Positions 1 through 8,000 of a stretch of 64,000 bases of DNA are shown one piece after another (the first letter of the stretch is position 1; each line of letters begins with the position of its first letter). A model generated the notes under the pieces. The model was not told the DNA's origin and did no database searches. It worked only from the letters and a program-made list of their open reading frames with translations. Made by a program: the position numbers and the translations under genes. The stretch lies in contig NZ_BMSY01000004.1 of NCBI RefSeq assembly GCF_014649395.1, positions 682,001-746,000 of the forward strand. Reading direction: 5' to 3'. The DNA comes from Streptomyces aureoverticillatus (GTDB lineage: Bacteria > Actinomycetota > Actinomycetes > Streptomycetales > Streptomycetaceae).

Positions 1-3000
1 CCGGCCACGTCGGCCGGAACGTGGAAGGCGACGACGGCCCCGCTCGCGTCCCGTACCGGCGGGCGCGGGTGGTCGGTCGGCAGCTCCAGACAGGGCAGCC
101 CGGCGAGGTGCGACCGCCAGAAGGCCAGCTCGCTCTCCAGGCGCTCGCCGGTGAGCCAGGACTGCTGCCACGTGGCGAAGTCGGCGTACTGCACGGCAAG
201 TTCGGGCAGCTTGGGCAGGTCGCCGTCGGCGCGGGCACGGTACAGCTCGAGCAGGTCGCGGCGCAGCACCGGCACCGAGAGGCCATCGGCCGCTATGTGG
301 TGCACCACCAGCACCAGGACATCGCCTGCGCCCGCTTCGGCCGCACGCAGCAGCAGAGCGCGCCAAGGCGCCTCGTCCGCGGGCCGGAAGCCGCGCCGGA
401 TGCTCTCGCCGAGCGCGGCGACCATGGACTCGACGGGGCCTTCGACCACGCCGAGTCCACCCACGCCGAGCCCGCCCGCGCCGAGTCCACCCACGTCGAG
501 CCCGTCGTCGTACGCCGCGGGCGGGTCGATGAGCTGTCGCGGTTCGCCGTCGTGGCGCACGTAGCGGGTGCGCAGGATCTCGTGGCGTTCGGCGAGGTCG
601 GCCAACGCCCCGCGCAGGAGCGGCAGTTCGGCCCGGCACGGGAGGGGGATCACGACCGGGAGTACGTATTCGGGGCTGTGCGGGGTGAGCTGGTCGAGGA
701 ACCACAGCCTGCGCTGGCCGAAGGAGAGCGGCAGGCCGGGCTCGCCGGGCGCGGGCCGCGGAAGGGACGGGATCGGCGGCGGCGCCTCGGCGCGGGAGCC
801 GCCGGTGGTGAGCAGTGCCGCCTGGTCGCACAGCCGGAGCGCACCGAAGAGGGTGTGCACGGCCAACGCCACCCCGGTGCGCTCGGTGAGGCGCGCCGCG
901 AGTCGCGCGAGCAGCAGGGAGTGCCCGCCGAGGGCGAAGAAGTCGTCCTCGGCGCCGACCCGTTCGACGTCGAGCAGCTCCGACCAGACGTCGGCCACGA
1001 GCCGTTCGGCCGGTGTCCGCGGCGGCACGTGGGTGGGCCCCGCCCGGTGCCCCTCCTCGGCGGGTGGCAGGGCGAGCCGGTCGACCTTGCCGTTCTCGGT
1101 GAGCGGCAGTTCGGCCAGCGGCACGTACGCGGTCGGAATCATCGAGGCGGGCAGCAGCGTGGCCAGATGCGCCCTCAGCTCGGCCGCGGTGGGCGCGCGG
1201 CCCGGCCCGGCCACCACGTGGGCCACCAGGCGCGGCTCGCCCCGGCGGTCGCGTTCGGCGCGCACGTGGGCCGCCGTCACGCCGGGGTGGCACAGGAGCG
1301 CGGCGGTGATCTCGGCGGGTTCCAGGCGCACACCGTTGACCTTGAGCTGGTCGTCGGCCCGGCCCACGTAGCGCAGCAGTCCGTCGCGGCCCCTGCGCAC
1401 CAGGTCACCGGTGCGGTAGGCGCGCGCACCCGGCGGGCCGTAGGGGTCGGGCACGAACCGCTCCGCCGTCAGGTCCGGCCTGCCCACATAGCCCCTGGCC
1501 ACGCCGGGCCCGCTGACGAGCAGTTCGCCCGGCACCGAGTCAGGGACCAGGTTGCCCTCGGGGCTGACGAGAGCGATCCGGGTGTGGTCGATGGGGGTGC
1601 CGATCGGCACGGTCCCGGTGCGCTGGTCCGGGTCGTACCGGTGGGCGGTGACGTCGATGGAGCACTCGGTGGGCCCGTAGGTGTTCCAGATCTCCGGCGC
1701 GGCCAGTTCGAGCGTCCGCGCGCACAGCCCCGCGTCGAGCGGCTCGCCCGCCGAGAACAACAGCCGCAAGGCGCCGCAGTCCTCCCATCCGGGCTGCTCC
1801 ACGAGGAGGCGCAGCACCGAGGGGACCACCTGGAGCACGGTCGCCCCGGTGTCGGCGACGGCGCGCACCATCGCCGCGGGGTCCCGTTCCACGTCCGGTG
1901 CGGCCAGGACGACGGTGCCGCCGACGACCAGGGGCGCGAACACCTCCCAGCCGGCGGCGTCGAAGCCGATCCTGGTCTTCTGCAGCACGCGGTCGCGCGC
2001 GGTCAGACGGTGGGTGCGCACCGACCACCACACCCGGTTGGCGATGCCGGCGTGGCTGATCACCACGCCCTTGGGCAGGCCGGTCGAACCGGAGGTGAAG
2101 AGTACGTACGCCGCTCCGTCCCGGTGGGCGGGCTCAGCCGGGCCCACACCCGGTCCGGCGGGTTCGGCGGGCTCGGCGGGCTCGGCGGGTTCGGCGGGCT
2201 CGGACGGCGCCGTGCCGTCGTGGTCGAGCACCAGAGCCCCGCGTACACCGGACTCCCCGAGCTCGGCGAACCCGTCGTCCCGGCCAGGTCCGGTGATCAC
2301 CAGCTCCGCCCCGGCGGCCGCCGTCATGTGGCCCCACCGGGCGGGCGGGTGCTCCGGGTCGAGCGGCAGATAGGCGGCCCCGGCCCGCCACACCGCGAGC
2401 AGGCTCACCACCAGCGGCAGCCCGCGTTCCAGACAGACACCGACGACGCCCTCCGCTCCCCCGCCCCGTGCGCGGAGTTGACCGGCGAGGCGCCCCGAGA
2501 GGACGTCGAGTTCGCGGTAGGTCAGTGCCCGCTCACCGGCGCGTACCGCGATCGCGTCCGGTCGTGTCCGCGCCTGCTCGACGAAGGCGTCGACGAGTAA
2601 GGGCCGTTCCGCCAGTAAGGGCCGTTCCGCCGTCTCCGCCGCTTCGGCCGTTTCCGCCTCGCTGTCCGGGTGCGACGGCTTCGCCGTACCCGCGGCGAGT
2701 TCGGTGTGCTCGGCGCGCTCGGCCTCGGTCAGTGTGCCGATGTGGGCGACCGGTGTGTCCGGCTCCGCCGTGAGCCGGTCGAGCAGGTGCAGATGGTGCC
2801 GGGCGAGCTGCTCGATCGTCGCGGCGTCGAACAGCGCGGTCGCGTACTCCATCATCAGGTTGTGCGTGCCGTCGGGGCGCTCCACCACGTGCACGGTCAG
2901 GTCGAGCTGCGAGACGTCCTGGGAGATGGGCAGGTCGATCGTCTCGCCGAAGGCGGCCCCCTTGGGCCGCAGCAGGTTGAAGCCCACCTGCACCAGCGGG

Positions 3001-4112
3001 GGCTCGCCCCGGTTCTCGCCCCGCTCGGTCTGCTGGACGAGCCGTTCGAAGGGCACGCCCTGGTGGGCGAACGCCCCCGCGGTCGTGGTGCTCACGCGAC
3101 CGGCGAGCTCCCGGAACGTCGGCGCACCGGTCATCCGCACCCGCACCGGGACCAGGTTCACGAACATGCCGACGAGCTTGTGCAGCTCCGGCTCGGCGCG
3201 CCCCGCCAGGTAGGTCCCCACCAGGAGATCCTGGTGATGTGTGTAGCGCGAGAGCAGCACGCCGAGCGCGGAGAGGTGCAGTACGTAGGGAGTGACGCCC
3301 TCGGCCTTGCTCAGCGCCCGCAGCCGCGCCGTGGTCGCGCCGGGGATGTCGAACTGCAGGGTGTTCCCCGCCAGTTCCGGCATCGGGGGACGGGGCCGGT
3401 CGGCAGGCAGCGCGAGGGAGGTCGGCACGCCGCTCAACTCAGTGCGCCAGAAGTCGAGTTCGGCGTCGAGCCCCCCGGACTCCATGCTCGACCGCTGCCA
3501 CGCAGCGAAGTCCCGGTAGGACACCGGGATCTCGGTACGCGTGGCGGGCTGGGACAGCTCCATGGCGATGAGGTCGAGCGAGCTCGCGTCCGCGATCAGG
3601 TGGTGGGCGGCGATCACCATCATCGACTCGTCCGGGCCGAGCAGGATGATCTCGGCCCGCCACAGCGGCGCGGTGTCCAGGCGGTACGGCCTGCGCGCGA
3701 CCTCCTCGGCGTGCGCGACGGCCGCGGCGCGCGGGTCGGGTGCGGCCGAGAGGTCGGTGACCGGCACCCGTACCGCGATGTCCTCGATGTCGTGCACCAC
3801 CATCAGCGGTCGGCCGGCCACGACGTCGACGGACATCCGCAGGCAGTCGTGCCGGGCCACGACCTCGCGCAGGTTCTGCGCGGTCAGCTCGGCGTCGAGG
3901 CGGACCGGCAGCGACGCCAGCGTCACGAGGTGGAAGGCCGGTGTGTCCGGCGCGAGTTGCGCGGTGAGCCAGACCCTTTCCTGCGCGAAGGAGAGCCGGA
4001 CCGGGCGGTCGGGGTCGGCGGGCGGCACCCGCCGGGGCGCGGGCTCGGCCCTGCCCGCGCGCAGCTTGGCCAGCAACTCGCGTTTGACGTCGGAGAGTTC
4101 GGGCGCCGTCAT
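1..4112 (-). CDS. Nonribosomal peptide synthetase, C-A-T-C (3' end outside window)
   Basis: Partial gene reading leftward off the window edge; at least 1,370 residues are visible. Domains: condensation (about 35-470), adenylation (505-1005), carrier (1020-1085), then a second condensation domain from about 1110. The first C has HHLIADA where HHxxxDG is usual (near 165); the second has regular HHIAADG (near 1267). The A3 core TSGSTGLPKG is near 677 and carrier LGGHS near 1063. Read by eye against GrsA, the pocket residues are D-A-W-Q-F-A-T-I-D, sharing seven of nine with the glutamine code DAWQFGLID; Gln-like is inference. The ATG overlaps the thioesterase stop (ATGA), implying translational coupling. 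Three low-complexity expansions lie in it (see repeats). A terminal module and TE domain are expected further left. Confidence 0.95.
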   Translation of the reverse strand, partial: MTAPELSDVKRELLAKLRAGRAEPAPRRVPPADPDRPVRLSFAQERVWLTAQLAPDTPAFHLVTLASLPVRLDAELTAQNLREVVARHDCLRMSVDVVAGRPLMVVHDIEDIAVRVPVTDLSAAPDPRAAAVAHAEEVARRPYRLDTAPLWRAEIILLGPDESMMVIAAHHLIADASSLDLIAMELSQPATRTEIPVSYRDFAAWQRSSMESGGLDAELDFWRTELSGVPTSLALPADRPRPPMPELAGNTLQFDIPGATTARLRALSKAEGVTPYVLHLSALGVLLSRYTHHQDLLVGTYLAGRAEPELHKLVGMFVNLVPVRVRMTGAPTFRELAGRVSTTTAGAFAHQGVPFERLVQQTERGENRGEPPLVQVGFNLLRPKGAAFGETIDLPISQDVSQLDLTVHVVERPDGTHNLMMEYATALFDAATIEQLARHHLHLLDRLTAEPDTPVAHIGTLTEAERAEHTELAAGTAKPSHPDSEAETAEAAETAERPLLAERPLLVDAFVEQARTRPDAIAVRAGERALTYRELDVLSGRLAGQLRARGGGAEGVVGVCLERGLPLVVSLLAVWRAGAAYLPLDPEHPPARWGHMTAAAGAELVITGPGRDDGFAELGESGVRGALVLDHDGTAPSEPAEPAEPAEPAEPAGPGVGPAEPAHRDGAAYVLFTSGSTGLPKGVVISHAGIANRVWWSVRTHRLTARDRVLQKTRIGFDAAGWEVFAPLVVGGTVVLAAPDVERDPAAMVRAVADTGATVLQVVPSVLRLLVEQPGWEDCGALRLLFSAGEPLDAGLCARTLELAAPEIWNTYGPTECSIDVTAHRYDPDQRTGTVPIGTPIDHTRIALVSPEGNLVPDSVPGELLVSGPGVARGYVGRPDLTAERFVPDPYGPPGARAYRTGDLVRRGRDGLLRYVGRADDQLKVNGVRLEPAEITAALLCHPGVTAAHVRAERDRRGEPRLVAHVVAGPGRAPTAAELRAHLATLLPASMIPTAYVPLAELPLTENGKVDRLALPPAEEGHRAGPTHVPPRTPAERLVADVWSELLDVERVGAEDDFFALGGHSLLLARLAARLTERTGVALAVHTLFGALRLCDQAALLTTGGSRAEAPPPIPSLPRPAPGEPGLPLSFGQRRLWFLDQLTPHSPEYVLPVVIPLPCRAELPLLRGALADLAERHEILRTRYVRHDGEPRQLIDPPAAYDDGLDVGGLGAGGLGVGGLGVVEGPVESMVAALGESIRRGFRPADEAPWRALLLRAAEAGAGDVLVLVVHHIAADGLSVPVLRRDLLELYRARADGDLPKLPELAVQYADFATWQQSWLTGERLESELAFWRSHLAGLPCLELPTDHPRPPVRDASGAVVAFHVPADVA
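430..510 (-). repeat. Gly-Leu-Gly-Val expansion inside a condensation domain
   Basis: The minus strand encodes a repeated GGLGV block (four near-copies) in the second condensation domain, in the variable loop before its HHIAADG motif. DNA units of 15 bp built on cgagtccacccacgc/cgagcccgcccgcgc are visible on the plus strand. Confidence 0.7.
2150..2212 (-). repeat. Pro-Ala-Glu repeat in an adenylation-domain loop
   Basis: Nine-base units (cggcgggct and variants) encode tandem AEP triplets in the loop just before the A3 core TSGSTG of the leftmost NRPS. Low complexity and absent from the equivalent loop of most A domains here. Confidence 0.75.
2595..2665 (-). repeat. ERPLLAERPLL and TAETAETAE linker repeat
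   Basis: Two near-identical 18-base segments (taagggccgttccgccag) stand next to short GCCGTTTC-type units. They encode TAE triplets followed by ERPLL twice, in the linker between the first C domain and the A domain of the leftmost NRPS. Confidence 0.7.
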
Positions 4113-4882
4113 CGGGCCGCCCCCCGCGCGGCGGCTGCCGCGACGCGCAGCTCCCCGCTCACCGCGGCGGTGAGCGACTGCCGGTCCTGCTCGAAGAATC
4201 CGTGGTCTCCGGGGTAGAGGCGCAGCGAGAAGTCCCGCGCGGTCTCCTCGCGCCAGCCGAGCAGCGTGGGCACGGTGGTGCTCGGGTCACCGGTCGCGCC
4301 GTACACACTGATGGGCAGGTCGAGGGGTGGCTCCTCCTGGTAGTCGTCGGTCTCGTAGACCTCGTAGTCGGCACGCACGCTCGGCTCGAACATGTCGAAG
4401 AGTCCAGGGGTGTTCAGGATGGTGTCCGGGATGATGCCGAGCGCGGAGAGGTGCTCGACGAGCTCGGGCTTGCCGAGGGCGTGCGCCCCGCTGTCCCGCA
4501 GCACCATGGCGGGCGAGGGGCAGGCGCAGGCGAACAGGGCGGCGGGCGGCCTGCCGTGCTCGCGCTGGTACCGGGCGAACTCGAAGGCGGTCAGCGCTCC
4601 CGAGCAGTATCCGAAGAGCCCGTAGGGAACGTCGAGGAGTTCGTCGAGCGCCTCGCCGAGCAGCCCGACGAGTTCGCCCATCTTCCGCACCGGGGGCTCC
4701 CGCAGTCGGCTCTCGCGTCCCGGCAGGCGCACCACGCACAGGTCGATGTCGTCGGGCAGGTCCTGGGCGAAGCCGCGGAAGGTGGCCGCGCCACCGCCCG
4801 CGTGGGCGAAGCAGATCAGCCGGAGTTGCCCCGTGCTCGCGGGGCGGAGCCGGGCTATCCAGGGGTTGGTCGAGGCAGGCAT
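4109..4882 (-). CDS. Type II thioesterase with cysteine at the nucleophile position
   Basis: About 257 residues, alpha/beta-hydrolase of the NRPS/PKS external thioesterase family, which clears misloaded carriers. N-terminal FAHAGGGA oxyanion region is typical. The nucleophile elbow, normally GHSMG, reads GYCSG, so Cys sits where Ser is expected. The C-terminal His is in PGDHGFF. I chose ATG at 4882 because GGAGGG lies four bases upstream; an in-frame GTG at 4894 would place the ribosome site inside the gene. It sits between two NRPS genes in the same operon and its stop overlaps the next start by four bases. It follows the 30-bp repeat block after the upstream NRPS gene. Confidence 0.92.
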   Translation of the reverse strand: MPASTNPWIARLRPASTGQLRLICFAHAGGGAATFRGFAQDLPDDIDLCVVRLPGRESRLREPPVRKMGELVGLLGEALDELLDVPYGLFGYCSGALTAFEFARYQREHGRPPAALFACACPSPAMVLRDSGAHALGKPELVEHLSALGIIPDTILNTPGLFDMFEPSVRADYEVYETDDYQEEPPLDLPISVYGATGDPSTTVPTLLGWREETARDFSLRLYPGDHGFFEQDRQSLTAAVSGELRVAAAAARGAAR

Positions 4883-4942
4883 CAGGCCCTCCACGTTGTT
4901 GTCCGGACACGGGCCATGCCCAGGTGACTGTTCGGTGGTGCA

Positions 4943-5032
4943 CTCACGACGACTTCGCTCATGACGGCTTCACGTACGACGACTCCACGTATGACGGCTT
5001 CAGGTACGACCACTCCACGCGTGACGGCTTCA
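4943..5032 (-). repeat. 30-bp tandem repeat of an NRPS gene 3' end, three units
   Basis: On the minus strand the stop codon of the upstream NRPS gene starts unit 1 (5032-5003); unit 2 (5002-4973) and a more diverged unit 3 (4972-4943) follow with exact 30-bp spacing. Each begins TGAAGCCGTCA and contains a GGAGT or GAAGT core. Because 30 is a multiple of three, a TGA recurs in phase in each unit. It fills nearly all of the gap before the thioesterase gene. Confidence 0.85.
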
Positions 5033-8000
5033 CGCATGGGGTGCTTCTTGCGGCTCGGGAGAGGCGGACAGCAGACGGCCCAGCGTGTGCACGGTCGGGT
5101 ACTCGAACACCGTGTGGACGTCCAGGCGGGTGCCGAGCGACTCGGCGATCCTGTCCACGAGCTGTATGGCGAGGAGACTGTGCCCGCCGAGGTCGAAGAA
5201 GTCCTCGTGCACGCCGACGGTGTCGATGCCGAGCACGTGGGCCCAGATGTCCCGGAGCGCCCGCTCGTGCTCGGTCGCCGCCGTGCCCGCGCCGGTGCCG
5301 GTACGCGGCCGTGGCTGCGGCAGCGCGGCGCGGTCGACCTTGCCGCTGGCGTTCAGCGGCAGCTCGTCGAGCACGGTGAACACGGTGGGCACCAGGTGCC
5401 GGGGCAGGACGCGGGTCAACGCGGCGCGCAGGGCCCGCTCGTCGAGGGTGGCGTCCCGTTCGGGCACGACGTGGGCGACCAGTTCCATGGCGCCGTCCCG
5501 TGCGCCGGGCCGACTCCAGCCGGTCACCACCGCCTGCCGGACACCGGGAAGTTCCGCGAGCGCCCGCTCGGTCTCGGCGGGCTCGACCCGCACCCCTCGG
5601 ATCTTCAGCTGCAGATCCGTCCGCCCTGCGAGCTCGATCTGGCCGTCGGACCTGCGTACGGCCCGGTCACCGGACCGGTAGACCCGGCCGCCCCCGGGGT
5701 CGAACGGGTGGGGAAGGAACCTCTCGGCGGTGAGATCCGGCTTGCCGAGGTAGCCGCGGGCGAGGCAGGCGCCCGCGAGGTAGAGGTCGCCGGTGACGCC
5801 GATCGGTACCGGCCGCAGCTCGGTGTCGAGCACATACGCGGTGGTGTTGCTGATCGGGTCGCCGACCGGGACCGGCCGCCCCGGTACGGGGTCGTCGCCG
5901 ACGCGCTGACACAGCGTGTCCCACGCCTCCGAAGAACCGTACAGATTGCGCAACTCGCGGCCGGGCAGCCGCTCGGCGAAGAGCCGGGCAAGGCTCGGCG
6001 GCAGTTCCTCGCCGGAGCTGACCCACCGGGTCAGGGCGGGCAGCCGGTCGGCGAGATCGGGGATCTCCAGGAGCGAGTGCAGCAGGGACGGCACCACGAG
6101 CAGGTTCGTCACCCCGTGCTCGGCGAGCAGGTCGGTCAGCAGGCGCGGGTCCGTTCCCTGTTCCGCGGTGGCCACGACCGTCGGTACGCCGTGCAGCAGC
6201 CCGCCGAGCAACTCCCACAGGCCGTCCACGAACCCGATCGACCCCTTCTGGCACAGCGTGTCGCCCGGACCGAGCCGGGCCGCGGACGCCATCCAGTCGA
6301 TCCGGTTGAGCAGCGAACGCGCCGTGATCGCCACGCCCTTCGGCAGCCCGGTGGAGCCGGAGGTGTAGATCACCGCGGCGAGCGCGTCGATGTCGGGCGT
6401 GGGCGGCAGAGGCACGCCGCGGTCGGCGCCGTCCGCTTCGTCCTCGGCGGCGTCCGCTTCGTCCTCAACGGTGACGTCCAGCGCGTCCTCGGCGGTGACG
6501 TCCAGCTCGCCCTCGGCGGTGACGTCCAGGACGATCCGCCGCACCTCCGGCGGCACCAGGTCCGCGCCCGCGGTGTCGGTCACCACCAGGCCCGTGCCCG
6601 AGTCGGCGAGGAGGTGAGCCAGCCGGGACGGCGGGGTCTGCGGGTCGAGCGGCAGGTAGACGCCCCCCGCCCGCCAGACGGCCAACGCGGCCACCGGCAG
6701 GTCGAGGCCCCGGGGCAGGCACACGCCCACCGGGGTCTCCGGCCCGACGCCTGCGGCCCGCAGCCCGGCGGCGAGCCGCGCGGAGCGCCGCTCGATGTCC
6801 GCGTAGGTGAGCGTGGTGTCCCCCACGACGAACGCGGCGGCGTCGGGGGTCCGGGCCGCCTGCCGCAGGAACCGGGTGCTCGGGGCATCGGTCGCGAACC
6901 GCTCGCCGTGGCCCGCCGCCTGTGTGATCAACTCGTGGTGCTCGACGGGGGTGAGCAGCGCGAGTTCTCCGACCGGACGGTCCGGATCGGTGAGCGCCTG
7001 CTCCAGGACCCACCGCACGTGGTCGGCGAACCGCGCCGCGGTGCGCTCGGCGAAGACATCGGTGGCGTACTCCACGAAGCCGTCGAGTCCGCCGTCGGGG
7101 CTCGGCCACACGTGCAGCGCGAGGTCGAACGTGGCGGACCGGGTCTCCGACGGCAGCGACTCCACGCGCACGTCGCCCAGCGTGCCGGCGTCGTCGGGCA
7201 TGTTCTGCATCACCAGCGCCACCCGCACGTACGGGGTCTCCCCCGCCCTGCGGCGCGGCGCGAGCTCCTCGACCACCCGGTCGAACGGCACGTCCTGGTG
7301 GGCGAACGCGCCGAGCGACACCGCACGGCACCGGGCCACGAGATCGCGGAAGCTCGGGTCGCCGGAGAGGTCGACCCGCAGCGCCAGCGTGTTGACGAAG
7401 AAGCCGACGAGCTCCTCCAGTTCCGGCTGGCCCCGGTTGGCCGAGTAGGTCCCCACGACGACGTCCTCGGTCTCGCCGTAGCGGCCGAGGACGACGCCGA
7501 GCACCGCGAGGAGCCCCATGAACGGCGTCGCGCCGGTCCTGGCGCAGAACGCGGCGAGCTCCGCCCCCGGCCCCGCGGGGAAGGACACCTCGTACCGGGC
7601 ACCGGCGCCGGAGCGGACGGGGCCCTCGGGCACGAAGTCGGCGGGCAGGCGGGTGGTCTCCGGCGCACCGGTCAGCCGCGCGCGCCAGAAGTCCAGTTGC
7701 CCGGTGAGCACCGGGCCGGAAAGCCAGTCCCTCTCCCACACCGTGTAGTCGCCGTACTGCACGGGCAGGGGCGGCAGGCCGCCTCGTCCGTCGCCGGTGC
7801 GGAACTGGTCGTACAGCGCCGAGAGATCACGCAGCAGCACCGACGAGGACCAGCCGTCGAAGACGATGTGGTGCACGCAGATCAACAGCACGTGCTCCTC
7901 GTCGGTCACCCGCAGCAGCTCGGCCCGGAACAGGCAGCCCGCCGCCAGGTCGAAGCGGTGTGCCGCGGCCGCCGAGATGCGTGCCGCGACCTTGGCCGCG

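Noticed and set aside
430..6535. Repeat blocks as a CRISPR array
   Set aside because: Units are contiguous without spacers, are in coding frame, and no cas genes are present.
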